Origin: an uncultured Marinobacter sp.
Lineage (GTDB): Bacteria > Pseudomonadota > Gammaproteobacteria > Pseudomonadales > Oleiphilaceae
Assembly (NCBI RefSeq): GCF_947488835.1
Contig: NZ_CANLBK010000001.1
Span: 868,001-932,000 of the forward strand
Reading direction: 5' to 3'
Length of the DNA: 64,000 nucleotides
Shown: in pieces, positions 48,199-57,441 of the stretch
Layout of the letters: each line of letters begins with the position of its first letter
Position numbering within the stretch: the first letter of the stretch is position 1
Program-made: the position numbers and the translations under genes
Notes under the pieces: model-generated
What the model saw: the letters and a program-made list of their open reading frames with translations, nothing else
What the model was told of the DNA's origin: nothing
The model's database searches: none

Positions 48199-48969
48199 CT
48201 ACTTCTCCACAAACGCCCTTTCAATGACGTAGTGACCCAAATCGCCACCCCGAGCTTCCTTGAAGCCCATTTCATCAAGAATGGAGCAGGTGTCTTTAAG
48301 CATGCTTGGGCTACCGCAGATCATGAATCGATCATCTTCAATGTTCAGATCAGGCAAACCAAAATCACTGGTGATTTTGCCACTCTGCATAGCGCGGGTT
48401 AGCCTGCCTTCATTACGGAACGGCTCCCGGGTAACCGTCGGGTAGTACTCAAGCTTGCCTTTCACCATCTCGCCGAAGAACTCGTTTTCTGGCAACTCTT
48501 CAATTTCTCTCTGGTAGGCAAGCTCTGAAATATATCTCACGCCATGGGTCAAGATGACTTTATCAAACGCCTCATAAATCTCAGGATCTTTTATAATGCT
48601 CATGAATGGCGCCAGCCCGGTACCCGTGCTGATCAACCAGAGATTTTTACCCGGCAGAAGGTTATCCAGAACCAGGGTGCCAGTGGGCTTACGACTGACG
48701 AGAATCTCATCACCCACCTGAATTTTCTGCAGGCGGGATGTCAACGGGCCGTCCTGAACCTTAATTGAGAAAAATTCCAACTCTTCTTCATAGTTTGCAC
48801 TGGCAATGCTGTAGGCGCGCATTAAAGGCTTACCTTCAGACTCCAGGCCAATCATCACAAAGTGACCATTCTTGAACCGAAACCCGGGGTCGCGGCTGGT
48901 CTTGAAGCTAAACAAAGTATCGTTCCAGTGATGAACGCTGGTTACCGTTTCTTTTATCAGGTTACTCAT
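48199..48969 (-). CDS. fpr: Ferredoxin/flavodoxin-NADP+ reductase
   Basis: The 256-aa flavoenzyme transfers electrons between NADPH and ferredoxin or flavodoxin and supports redox balance and oxidative defence. FAD binding is seen in RAYSIASA, the NADP site in STGTGLAPFMSII and the C-terminal family end in GHYVIERAFVEK. ATG 48969 follows GAGGGG. It diverges from a LysR regulator. In Pseudomonas putida the regulator FinR sits in the same position and activates fpr under oxidative stress. Confidence 0.92.
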   Translation of the reverse strand: MSNLIKETVTSVHHWNDTLFSFKTSRDPGFRFKNGHFVMIGLESEGKPLMRAYSIASANYEEELEFFSIKVQDGPLTSRLQKIQVGDEILVSRKPTGTLVLDNLLPGKNLWLISTGTGLAPFMSIIKDPEIYEAFDKVILTHGVRYISELAYQREIEELPENEFFGEMVKGKLEYYPTVTREPFRNEGRLTRAMQSGKITSDFGLPDLNIEDDRFMICGSPSMLKDTCSILDEMGFKEARGGDLGHYVIERAFVEK

Positions 48970-49052
48970 TGAAGCCCCTCACCCGTTCGATTCATTATCG
49001 GCGGAGAATGTTTAAAATATGAATTGCCTAAAGTCTAACCTGCCTTTAACCT

Positions 49053-49098
49053 ATCGATGAAATGGGATATTCCCATAACCCTATTCGGTTTCATCGAT
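49053..49098. promoter_or_regulatory. Nested inverted repeats upstream of the LysR gene
   Basis: An outer perfect 10-bp repeat, ATCGATGAAA (49053-49062) with TTTCATCGAT (49089-49098), encloses a smaller palindrome ATGGGA-TAT-TCCCAT (49062-49076). They lie between fpr and the LysR regulator start and are good candidates for LysR operators. Confidence 0.55.
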
Positions 49099-49113
49099 TT
49101 AGAGCGTTTTGGT

Positions 49114-49998
49114 ATGAAATACAGTTTCAGGCAACTTGAAGTCTTCCTGGCTGCCGCACACTTTCAGAACATTACCCGGGCCGCGGAATCGCTGGCGATG
49201 TCTCAATCTGCTGCCAGCAGTGCGCTTAAAGAACTGGAAAACCAGTTCGACATCCAGCTGTTCGACCGTGTTGGCAAACGCCTGCAACTGAATGAACTTG
49301 GGCGTCTCTACCGACCCAAGGTGGAAGCTGTCCTCGCCCAGGCCACAGAGCTGGAACAAGCGTTCAGCAAAAACTCCGAAATAGGCGCCCTTAAAGTCGG
49401 AGCCACCTTAACTATAGGTAACTATCTAGCCGTAGGCGTTATGGCCCAATACATGAATACCCCTACTCGCCCCCGGGTTGCACTGGAAGTTGCCAACACC
49501 AGCACCATCGTACGGAGAGTCAAGGATTTCGAGCTGGATATAGGGCTTATAGAAGGCGAACTGCAATCTTCCGAGCTTGAAGTTTTGCCATGGCGCGGAG
49601 ACCAATTGGTTGTGTTCTGCTCACCAACCCACCCACTCGCCAAGAAAGAAACTCTGACAGACGAGGATCTACGAGGCGCCACCTGGATTATGAGAGAGCA
49701 AGGCTCTGGCACCCGGCAGAGCTTTGAGCGTGGTATGCATGGACTGTTACCGGACATGAACGTACTGCTCGAGCTGGAACATACTGAAGCGATTAAACGC
49801 GCTGTGGAGGCCGACCTGGGTATAGGGTGCCTGTCGGAAGTGGTACTGGAAGATGCGATCAGGCGGGGCAGCCTGGTAGCTCTGAAAACGCCTCAACACC
49901 GAAGTTTTGAACGACAGTTCTACTTTATTCTACACAAGCAGAAGTACCGCAGTGCCGGTATTGATGCCTGGATCAAGCTGTGTCGGGCCCTACCCTGA
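49114..49998 (+). CDS. LysR-family regulator, FinR-like
   Basis: The 294-aa protein has an N-terminal winged helix (FRQLEVFLAAAHFQNITRAA, then MSQSAASSALKELE) and a C-terminal substrate-binding-like effector domain. Its position, divergent from fpr, matches FinR of pseudomonads, which activates fpr. ATG 49114 gives the usual LysR beginning; an in-frame ATG at 49057 would add 19 residues overlapping the operator-like repeats. The name FinR is inferred from synteny and not proved by residue-level features. Confidence 0.85.
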   Translation: MKYSFRQLEVFLAAAHFQNITRAAESLAMSQSAASSALKELENQFDIQLFDRVGKRLQLNELGRLYRPKVEAVLAQATELEQAFSKNSEIGALKVGATLTIGNYLAVGVMAQYMNTPTRPRVALEVANTSTIVRRVKDFELDIGLIEGELQSSELEVLPWRGDQLVVFCSPTHPLAKKETLTDEDLRGATWIMREQGSGTRQSFERGMHGLLPDMNVLLELEHTEAIKRAVEADLGIGCLSEVVLEDAIRRGSLVALKTPQHRSFERQFYFILHKQKYRSAGIDAWIKLCRALP

Positions 49999-50001
49999 AT
50001 C

Positions 50002-50628
50002 TCAGGCTACAGGGCCACTATGGAATCGGAACTCAGTATCCGGCTCCAGAATGAGTTGTTTTTCAATGGCAATGAAATCCGCAAGCCGTTCATCAACGGG
50101 CCCCTTATTGGCCTGCACGGCCAGCGCGAGGTAATCTCGATAGTGTCGCGCTTCCGACTTGAGTAGGCTGCCATAGAAATCCGCGAGTTCATCATCAAGA
50201 AACGGCACCAGTGCCGCAAAGCGCTCGCATGAGCGGGCTTCGATGATGGCACCCACTAGCATTACATCTACCAGTCGCCCCGGATCGTCGGTGCGCACTT
50301 CTTTACGCAAGCCGGCAGCATAGCGCGCAGGGGTAAGATGGCAGTATGGGATGCAGCGCTTATCAATAATGGCCAAAACCTGTTCGAAATGACGCAACTC
50401 CTCCCTGGCCAGCCGCGACATTTTGTTGAGCAAGTCGCTGTTATCTACATAGCGGTACATCAAGCTCAGCGCCGTCGATGCAGCTTTTTTCTCGCAATGT
50501 GCGTGATCGATCAACATCAGGTCCTGATTGGCTAATGCGTTATCAATCCACTGCTTGGGCGTAGCACAAGGCAGAAAATCGTGAATATCTTGCAGGGCTT
50601 TGGTTATGGAATCAGTTTTCTGGGTCAT
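50002..50628 (-). CDS. miaE: tRNA-(ms2io6A)-hydroxylase
   Basis: MiaE hydroxylates the isopentenyl side chain of ms2i6A at position 37 of tRNAs reading U-starting codons, using a carboxylate-bridged diiron centre. The 208-aa all-helical protein shows the metal ligands in LAREELRHFEQV, AIIEARSCERF and SEARHYRDYL. ATG 50628 is the first ATG in frame; a TTG at 50646 is an alternative. The SD is weak in both cases. It converges on the LysR gene with a 3-nt gap and diverges from acnB. Confidence 0.93.
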   Translation of the reverse strand: MTQKTDSITKALQDIHDFLPCATPKQWIDNALANQDLMLIDHAHCEKKAASTALSLMYRYVDNSDLLNKMSRLAREELRHFEQVLAIIDKRCIPYCHLTPARYAAGLRKEVRTDDPGRLVDVMLVGAIIEARSCERFAALVPFLDDELADFYGSLLKSEARHYRDYLALAVQANKGPVDERLADFIAIEKQLILEPDTEFRFHSGPVA

Positions 50629-50702
50629 GGTAAGCAACAGCGTCAATTCAAAGGGTGGGCGATTATAGCGCAGCTATCCGTGTTCTCCGACTTCTGGCCA
50701 GC

Positions 50703-50731
50703 TTAACTTTATAGGTGCTTTCCTATAGAAT
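50703..50731 (+). promoter_or_regulatory. Likely acnB promoter
   Basis: TTAACT (50703-50708) and TAGAAT (50726-50731) are spaced by 17 nt, about 90 nt upstream of acnB. An inverted repeat TATAGG-N6-CCTATA (50710-50727) occupies the spacer and may be an operator. Confidence 0.5.
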
Positions 50732-50821
50732 ACAGCGCCAACTTAAAGTCCATCCGCCATAAAATTCCCGCCAGGCGTGTGCTAAAGGCGCGGGACATAC
50801 CAACTGATGAGGGTTCAAATC

Positions 50822-53416
50822 GTGTTAGAAGCCTACCGTGAACACGTTGCAGAACGTGCGGCTCTGAATATTCCCCCCAAGCCGCTGAACGCAGAACAAA
50901 CTGCAGCGCTGGTTGAGTTGTTGAAAAACCCGCCTGCTGGCGAGGAAAACACTCTGGTTGACCTGCTGGAAAACCGTATTCCACCGGGTGTAGATGAAGC
51001 CGCTTACGTAAAAGCTGCGTTCCTGACCGCCATTGTGAAAGGTGAAGCTGCATCCCCCCTGCTGGACAAGCCTAAAGCTGTTCAACTGCTGGGAATGATG
51101 CAAGGCGGCTACAACATTGAAACTCTGGTAGACCTGCTCGACGACAGCGAACTGGCCGAACTGGCTGGCGAGCAACTGAAGCATACCCTGCTGATGTTCG
51201 ACGCGTTCAACGATGTGAAAGACAAAATGGACGCTGGCAACGCTATTGCCAAGTCTGTTGTTGAATCCTGGGCCAATGCCGAGTGGTTCACCAAGAAAAA
51301 CAAGGTTGCCGAAAGCACCAAGATGGTGGTGTTCAAGGTTACCGGCGAAACCAACACCGACGACCTGTCTCCGGCTCCGGATGCATGGTCCCGCCCGGAC
51401 ATCCCGCTGCACGCCCGCGCTGCCTATAAAATGGAACGCGACGGCCTGAAGCCGGAAGAGCCCGGCGTAACTGGCCCAATGAGCCAGATTGATGAAATCA
51501 AAGCCAAAGGCTTCCCTGTTGCTTTTGTTGGCGACGTGGTTGGTACTGGCTCCTCACGTAAGTCTGCCACCAACTCTGTGCTTTGGTTCTTCGGTGACGA
51601 CATCCCGGGCGTACCAAACAAGCGTGCCGGCGGTGTGTGTATCGGTAACAAGGTTGCCCCCATCTTCTTCAACACCATGGAAGATGCCGGCGCGTTGGTA
51701 TTCGAGGCCCCCGTAGACAACATGAACATGGGCGACGTAATCGAAATCCGCCCATACGAAGGCAAGATTCTGAACGAGGCTGGCGAGACCATTTCCGAAT
51801 TCGGTTTCAAGTCTGACGTTATCCTGGACGAAGTGCAGGCTGGCGGACGTATCCCTCTGATCATTGGCCGTGGCTTGACAGCCAAGGCGCGCACAGCTCT
51901 GGGTCTGGGCGCGACTGATCTGTTCCGTCTGCCAAACGATCCCGCTGCTGGCACCAAGGGCTTCACCCTGGGTCAGAAGATGGTTGGTAAGGCATGTGGA
52001 CTGGAAGAAGGCCAAGGCGTTCGTCCAGGCACCTACTGCGAGCCTCACATGACCACTGTAGGCTCTCAGGACACCACTGGTCCTATGACCCGTGACGAAC
52101 TGAAGGATCTGGCTTGTCTGGGCTTCCAGGCGGATCTGGTTATGCAGTCTTTCTGTCACACCGCCGCTTATCCGAAGCCGGTTGACGTTGAAATGCAGCA
52201 CACCATGCCGGACTTTATCCGCAACCGCGGTGGTGTATCCCTGCGCCCAGGCGACGGTATCATCCACTCCTGGTTGAACCGCATGCTGCTGCCTGACACT
52301 GTGGGTACCGGTGGTGACTCTCACACCCGCTTCCCAATGGGCATCTCTTTCCCGGCCGGTTCTGGCCTGGTTGCATTTGCTGCAGCTACCGGTGTTATGC
52401 CACTGGATATGCCAGAGTCTGTTCTGGTTCGCTTCAAAGGCGAAATGCAGCCAGGCATCACTCTGCGCGATCTGGTACACGCTATTCCGCTGTACGGCAT
52501 CAAGCAAGGCATGCTGACCGTTGAGAAGAAAGGCAAGATCAACGAGTTCTCTGGTCGTATCCTGGAAATCGAAGGTCTTGAGCACCTGACTGTTGAGCAA
52601 GCATTCGAACTGTCTGATGCTTCTGCTGAGCGTTCTGCGGCTGGTTGTACTATCAACCTGTCTGAAGAGTCTGTTGCCGAGTACCTGCGCTCTAACATCA
52701 CCATGTTGCGCTGGATGATTGCTGAAGGTTATGGCGATGCCCGTACTCTGGAGCGTCGTGCCCAGCAGATGGAAGCATGGCTGGCTGATCCCAAGCTGAT
52801 GCGTGCTGACAAAGATGCTGAGTACTCACACGTAGTTGAAATCGATCTGGCTGACATCAAAGAGCCAATCGTTTGCTGCCCGAACGATCCTGACGATGCC
52901 AGGTTCCTGTCTGAAGTAGCTGGCGACAAGGTAGACGAAGTGTTCATCGGTTCTTGCATGATCAACATCGGCCACTTCCGTGCCGCTGGTAAATTGCTTG
53001 AGCAACACAAAGGCGGCCTGAACACCCGCCTGTGGATGTCTCCACCTACCAAGATGGACCAGGCGCAGTTGATGGAAGAAGGTTACTTCAACATCTACGG
53101 CACCGCCGGTGTTCGCACCGAGATGCCAGGCTGCTCCCTGTGCATGGGCAACCAGGCGCGTGTAGCTCCCAAGTCTACCGTTCTGTCTACCTCTACCCGT
53201 AACTTCCCGAACCGCTTGGGTGATGGTGCCAACGTGTACCTGACCTCCGCGGAACTGGCTGCTGTGGGCGCTATCCTGGGCAAACTCCCCTCTCCTGAGG
53301 AGTACATGGAATACGCCAAGGATCTGGACAGCATGTCTGCTGAGATCTACAAGTATCTGAACTTTGATCAGATGGAGAACTACACCAAGAAGGCTGCGGA
53401 AGCGACTGTCGCTTAA
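50822..53416 (+). CDS. acnB: Aconitate hydratase B
   Basis: AcnB interconverts citrate and isocitrate in the TCA cycle and acts on 2-methyl-aconitate in some species. The 864 aa contain the N-terminal HEAT-like domain, the swivel domain (FVGDVVGTGSSRKSATNS) and the catalytic domains. Iron-sulphur cysteines are seen in GSCMINIGH and GCSLCMGNQ. The start is taken as GTG 50822, with GAGGG 8 nt before it, because the product then begins MLEAYREHVAERAA exactly like E. coli AcnB. An ATG 15 nt upstream adds five residues and has no good SD. A strong terminator follows. Confidence 0.96.
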   Translation: MLEAYREHVAERAALNIPPKPLNAEQTAALVELLKNPPAGEENTLVDLLENRIPPGVDEAAYVKAAFLTAIVKGEAASPLLDKPKAVQLLGMMQGGYNIETLVDLLDDSELAELAGEQLKHTLLMFDAFNDVKDKMDAGNAIAKSVVESWANAEWFTKKNKVAESTKMVVFKVTGETNTDDLSPAPDAWSRPDIPLHARAAYKMERDGLKPEEPGVTGPMSQIDEIKAKGFPVAFVGDVVGTGSSRKSATNSVLWFFGDDIPGVPNKRAGGVCIGNKVAPIFFNTMEDAGALVFEAPVDNMNMGDVIEIRPYEGKILNEAGETISEFGFKSDVILDEVQAGGRIPLIIGRGLTAKARTALGLGATDLFRLPNDPAAGTKGFTLGQKMVGKACGLEEGQGVRPGTYCEPHMTTVGSQDTTGPMTRDELKDLACLGFQADLVMQSFCHTAAYPKPVDVEMQHTMPDFIRNRGGVSLRPGDGIIHSWLNRMLLPDTVGTGGDSHTRFPMGISFPAGSGLVAFAAATGVMPLDMPESVLVRFKGEMQPGITLRDLVHAIPLYGIKQGMLTVEKKGKINEFSGRILEIEGLEHLTVEQAFELSDASAERSAAGCTINLSEESVAEYLRSNITMLRWMIAEGYGDARTLERRAQQMEAWLADPKLMRADKDAEYSHVVEIDLADIKEPIVCCPNDPDDARFLSEVAGDKVDEVFIGSCMINIGHFRAAGKLLEQHKGGLNTRLWMSPPTKMDQAQLMEEGYFNIYGTAGVRTEMPGCSLCMGNQARVAPKSTVLSTSTRNFPNRLGDGANVYLTSAELAAVGAILGKLPSPEEYMEYAKDLDSMSAEIYKYLNFDQMENYTKKAAEATVA

Positions 53417-53444
53417 GCATTAAACTTCAAGGTTTAGATCTACG

Positions 53445-53475
53445 AAAACGCCAACCTTCGGGTTGGCGTTTTTTT
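53445..53475 (+). terminator. Strong terminator after acnB
   Basis: A 12-bp perfect stem (AAAACGCCAACC with GGTTGGCGTTTT) capped by a TTCG tetraloop is followed by T residues. The A-rich left side may let it act also for the quinone reductase transcript from the other strand. Confidence 0.95.
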
Positions 53476-53499
53476 ATGGATACTGAAAAACTACGAAGG

Positions 53500-54492
53500 T
53501 TATCGCAGTAGAAGTATCTTGCCTGTAGCTAGCCCGGATTCAAGACGACGATGGGCATCGCCCACATCGGCAAACGAATACTGTTCCTTGTCGAGCAACG
53601 GTTGTAACACCCCCTGTTCCAACATATCGCTCATGGCAGAAATAAGCCGCGGCTGATCATCCATCCCAATTCCGTGTAGCAAAGGAATAGAACGAAAAAT
53701 CACATGCAGCGTCAGGCCTTTGGCATGCATCAAGCTCAGATCATGGCTGGAGCGAGTATTAATGGAGCAAAGACGCCCGGAAATGGCAGTTGCCTCGATT
53801 GCCCGATCCACGTTCTCTCCACCCACAGTATCGAAAACCAGGCTGAAACCTCGCCCGTCAGTCAACCGCTGCTTGTAGCTCTCTACAGACTCTTCGCGGT
53901 AAAAAATAATATCGTCTGCACCCAGCTTCTTTGCCAACGCTGCTTTTTCAGGCGTAGACACGGTTGTAGCCACTCGCGCACCAAAATGCTTGGCTATCTG
54001 AATGGCAACATGCCCCACCCCACCTGTGCCAGCATGAATCAGTACATGCTCACCAGCCTGGATTTCTGCGCGCTCAACAAGAGCTGCCCAAGCAGTCAAA
54101 AACACAAGCGGTACTGCAGCACATTCAGCCAGAGGCAGTTTCATAGCGGGCGTGCGTTTTGCGAGTAGCCTGGCATCGGCCACCATGAAGTCTGCAAGTG
54201 CACCAGGCCAGCCCTTTGTCCCGCCTGCGCACCCGAATACCTCATCACCCACGGCAAAAGAGGTTACGCCCGGGCCAATCTTGTCTATAACGCCAGACAC
54301 ATCCCCATTGAGGATGGCCGGCATATCGGGCCCGGCTTTTACAAATCCTGAGCGTATTTTGGTTTCAATAGGGTTAATACTCGAAGCCACCACCTTGATT
54401 CGAACCTGCCCAGCCGACGGCTCAGGCGTCTCTACTTCCCGCTCTACAAATACCTCGGGGCCACCAAACTCCTCGATAACCATCGCCTTCAT
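53500..54492 (-). CDS. Zinc-independent MDR-family quinone oxidoreductase
   Basis: The 330-aa NADPH-dependent reductase belongs to the zeta-crystallin/quinone-reductase branch of medium-chain dehydrogenases. The N-terminal GroES-like half (KVVASSINPIETKIRSG) and the cofactor half with HAGTGGVGHVAIQIAKHFGA are both present. The structural and catalytic zinc cysteines of alcohol dehydrogenases are missing. It follows the TSUP transporter gene by 28 nt on the same strand and may be the last gene of that operon. Substrate unknown. Confidence 0.87.
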   Translation of the reverse strand: MKAMVIEEFGGPEVFVEREVETPEPSAGQVRIKVVASSINPIETKIRSGFVKAGPDMPAILNGDVSGVIDKIGPGVTSFAVGDEVFGCAGGTKGWPGALADFMVADARLLAKRTPAMKLPLAECAAVPLVFLTAWAALVERAEIQAGEHVLIHAGTGGVGHVAIQIAKHFGARVATTVSTPEKAALAKKLGADDIIFYREESVESYKQRLTDGRGFSLVFDTVGGENVDRAIEATAISGRLCSINTRSSHDLSLMHAKGLTLHVIFRSIPLLHGIGMDDQPRLISAMSDMLEQGVLQPLLDKEQYSFADVGDAHRRLESGLATGKILLLR

Positions 54493-54520
54493 TGCCCTAT
54501 CTCCTTCTATCAGAAAGTGA

Positions 54521-55267
54521 TCAGTAAACGATTAATCGAACCAGAATCGCCGCGGCCATCACAAGGGTAATCCACTTCACCCATTGCGCGCCCTCATTGC
54601 TCAGATTCACCTTAACGGCTACAAATGCTCCAGTAATATTGCCGAGCGCCAGAACCAACCCCATACCCCAGCGCACTTGCCCATTAAGGGCGAAAATCAT
54701 CAATGCGGGAACCGTGTAAAGCAGAATAATAGACACCTTGAAAACATTGACCTGGCGTAGATCAATGCGCAGCAACCGGTACAAAACCACGATAAACAGA
54801 GCCCCCACACCCACCTGAATAAACCCGCCATACACGCCAATCACAAACATGGCGATGTAAATCACCGGGCCAAGCCTGTTTACAGTCAGCGGGTTGGTTT
54901 CCAGCCGGGGTTGTGGCAACAGCATGAACGCCGAAGCGAAAATCATGGCAAAAATCAGCACCCATTCAAATACCACGTCGGGCACCCATGTGGCCACCCA
55001 GGCACCCAGTAGAGATCCAAGAACCGCCGGTACCGCAAGGTGCAAGCTAACACGGAGATTACCGTGACCCATGCGGCGAAAGCCGGCAACAGCGGTGGTG
55101 CTTTGCAGAACAATTGCTACCCGGTTGGTGCCATTGGCAACCTGAGGAGGAAGCCCAAGAAACATCAACAATGGCAGCGTAAGCATTGACCCGCCTGCCG
55201 AAAGCACATTAATGAATCCGGCAATTCCACCTAGCGCCAGCAATGCAATAACGTCTGTAATGCTCAT
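54521..55267 (-). CDS. TSUP (TauE/SafE) family membrane transporter
   Basis: This 248-aa protein has about eight hydrophobic segments and the family N-terminus GGIAGFINVLSAGGSMLTLPLL. TSUP proteins export sulfite or sulfonate-related anions or import organic acids. The start overlaps the TRAP permease stop (ATGA), so it is coupled to it. Its pairing with a TAXI-TRAP system may mean export of a leftover group from the imported compound, which is inference. Confidence 0.85.
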   Translation of the reverse strand: MSITDVIALLALGGIAGFINVLSAGGSMLTLPLLMFLGLPPQVANGTNRVAIVLQSTTAVAGFRRMGHGNLRVSLHLAVPAVLGSLLGAWVATWVPDVVFEWVLIFAMIFASAFMLLPQPRLETNPLTVNRLGPVIYIAMFVIGVYGGFIQVGVGALFIVVLYRLLRIDLRQVNVFKVSIILLYTVPALMIFALNGQVRWGMGLVLALGNITGAFVAVKVNLSNEGAQWVKWITLVMAAAILVRLIVY

Positions 55268-57441
55268 GCAGCGTTCGCACTTCCTGCGTTATTCCCCGAG
55301 CGATCTCCGCTGAGACGTTTACCACAACGACTGCTCCACACCAGAACAGCGATAAATATAATGAGCCCTGCCCCATCGATCAGTAGCTGCCCATGGGGCC
55401 ATAGCATCAAGGCACCAAGGGGAAACATCAACGCTCGAACCAACAGGTTGAGCTTGTGCTCCAGATAACCCTCAAGGCCCGCGATGATGGCGTAGATACC
55501 GAATAGGGCAAAACAGAATACCTGGATCATTTCAGTAAAATCACCAGTAATCAGTGGCGAATAGGCAAACAGAAGCGGCACTATGTAAAGCCCCTTTGCC
55601 AGCTTCCAGGCAGTAAACCCGGTGCGCATCTGTGGGGTTCCAGCAATAGCGGCCGCAGCAAAGGCTGTAAGGCAAACCGGAGGTGTCACGTTAGAATCCT
55701 GGGAAAGCCAGAAGATGACCATATGCGCAGCCACCAGCAACATGGAAAGTGATTCCGGCGATAAAGCCTGCTCAAGGAGTTGGCTACTGAAGGTATCTGG
55801 CACCAATGCGAGCATCTGTCGCGCGGTAGTGGCATCCATGGGGCCATCCAATAACGACAGTTTATCCGGTGCTGCGAGCATGAAGATGGCTTTGGCCTGC
55901 TCGGGAAGATTGCCATTTACCATCAACTCCAATAACTGGCTTTGTGCGATCAGGTTGTAAATCGCCGGTGCTGAAAGTGTCGCAAGAACAATATACGCCG
56001 CCGTTACTGGTAGCCCCATTCCCAAAATCAGCGAAGCCAGAGCCACCAGAAAAATGGTGATCAACAGGCTTCCGCCGGCCCAATCGGTAATCATCAGCGA
56101 AAACGTATTACCTATGCCCGTGGTGGACACCACCATCACAATAAGCCCGACGGTAATCAGCAGGACCGCTGTGGTCGTAATGTTTCGCGTCCCCATCGCC
56201 AGAGCGTCGAGTATATCTCTTAGCCCCATTGGGTTCTTCGATAGCCATGACGCAGCAATAACAGACACAATGGCTATCCCCGCAGCGTAGGTTGGTGTAA
56301 ACCCGTAAACAAGCGCGGCCACAAGAACGACCAGTGGCAGCAAAAAGTGCCAACCGCCTTTCAGCACGTCCTTTAGCGAGGGCGCAGCTTCATCTTCCAG
56401 TTTGTCTGCATGGCTGCGTTTGGCCTCGATGCGTACAAACATGGCGACCGAGATGAAATAGAGAAGGGCTGGGAGTGCAGCAACAGCAATGATGGTGAGG
56501 TAGGAAACTTGAGTGTAGGAAGCCATGATAAAAGCACCCGCACCCATCACTGGAGGCATCAATTGCCCCCCGGTTGAAGCGGCGGCTTCAACGCCTGCAG
56601 CAAAGCGTGCGGGAAAGCCCGCTTTTCGCATCAACGGGATGGTAATAACACCGGTAGAAACCGTATTGGCTACGCTGGATCCGGAGACAGACCCCATTAG
56701 GCCGGAGGCAAACACCGCCACAAATCCGGGACCGCCCACGAAACGCCCTGCGGCACAGCGCGCCAGTTCGATGATAAAGTCCCCGGCTCCGGATTTCACC
56801 AGAAAGGCACCGAACAAAATGAACATGAATACGTAGGTCCATGAAATACGTGCGATGGAACCCAGCATTCCCTGACCACCGATATATGAGCGATACAGAA
56901 CTGTCTCCCAGGAAAGCCCGGGGAAATTAAAGATGCCGTCAACGTATTGGCCCCACCAAGCCACATAGGTCAGAGCCACAATACATAGCACGGGAATAAA
57001 CCAGCCTACTGTGCGACGTGCCAATTCCAGTATCAACGCCACGGATGCGATGGAGAAAACCCAGTCCCCGGTAGAGAAATTGAACCCGCGCTGATACAGA
57101 GCATCTTCAAAGAAAATCAGATAAAAAGCACAGGCAAGTGCAGCAAGCCCGAGCATCACATCTACACCAAGCGCTACCCTCTGCCCACCAACCGTTTGAG
57201 CCTTGAACATGGGGGTGGTTAGCGTGCAGATCAGCCCGAAAAGACCAAAGTGCAGAGCTGAACTCCACAGCTCAGAGAGCGTCGAAAAAGTGTTGAAATA
57301 CAGATGAACCAGCGCAGTGGCGATCGCGAGCCAGAAAATCACTGGCCCTAACAACCAGTGATCTACTCGCTCACTCGCCTCGCTGGCACTTTCATCCCGA
57401 ACCGCAATTGCGGATTCGCCTTCTGCTTTACCTGTCACCAT
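55264..57441 (-). CDS. TRAP transporter, fused small and large permease subunits (TAXI type)
   Basis: The 725-aa membrane protein joins the 4-span DctQ-like and 12-span DctM-like parts in one chain, as usual for TRAP systems with a TAXI-type receptor. Hydrophobic segments cover almost its whole length. Conserved large-subunit stretches are GLMGSVSGSSVANTVSTG, GGQLMPPVMGAGAFIMA and LGMGLPVTAAYIVL. Transport is driven by a sodium or proton gradient. Its start overlaps the receptor stop by 1 nt (TAATG) and its stop overlaps the TSUP start. Substrate unknown. Confidence 0.93.
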   Translation of the reverse strand: MVTGKAEGESAIAVRDESASEASERVDHWLLGPVIFWLAIATALVHLYFNTFSTLSELWSSALHFGLFGLICTLTTPMFKAQTVGGQRVALGVDVMLGLAALACAFYLIFFEDALYQRGFNFSTGDWVFSIASVALILELARRTVGWFIPVLCIVALTYVAWWGQYVDGIFNFPGLSWETVLYRSYIGGQGMLGSIARISWTYVFMFILFGAFLVKSGAGDFIIELARCAAGRFVGGPGFVAVFASGLMGSVSGSSVANTVSTGVITIPLMRKAGFPARFAAGVEAAASTGGQLMPPVMGAGAFIMASYTQVSYLTIIAVAALPALLYFISVAMFVRIEAKRSHADKLEDEAAPSLKDVLKGGWHFLLPLVVLVAALVYGFTPTYAAGIAIVSVIAASWLSKNPMGLRDILDALAMGTRNITTTAVLLITVGLIVMVVSTTGIGNTFSLMITDWAGGSLLITIFLVALASLILGMGLPVTAAYIVLATLSAPAIYNLIAQSQLLELMVNGNLPEQAKAIFMLAAPDKLSLLDGPMDATTARQMLALVPDTFSSQLLEQALSPESLSMLLVAAHMVIFWLSQDSNVTPPVCLTAFAAAAIAGTPQMRTGFTAWKLAKGLYIVPLLFAYSPLITGDFTEMIQVFCFALFGIYAIIAGLEGYLEHKLNLLVRALMFPLGALMLWPHGQLLIDGAGLIIFIAVLVWSSRCGKRLSGDRSGNNAGSANAA

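Noticed and set aside
51554..52600. A 348-codon open frame on the minus strand inside acnB
   Set aside because: It mirrors the conserved aconitase sequence in an open antisense frame, and no domain or ribosome-binding site supports it.
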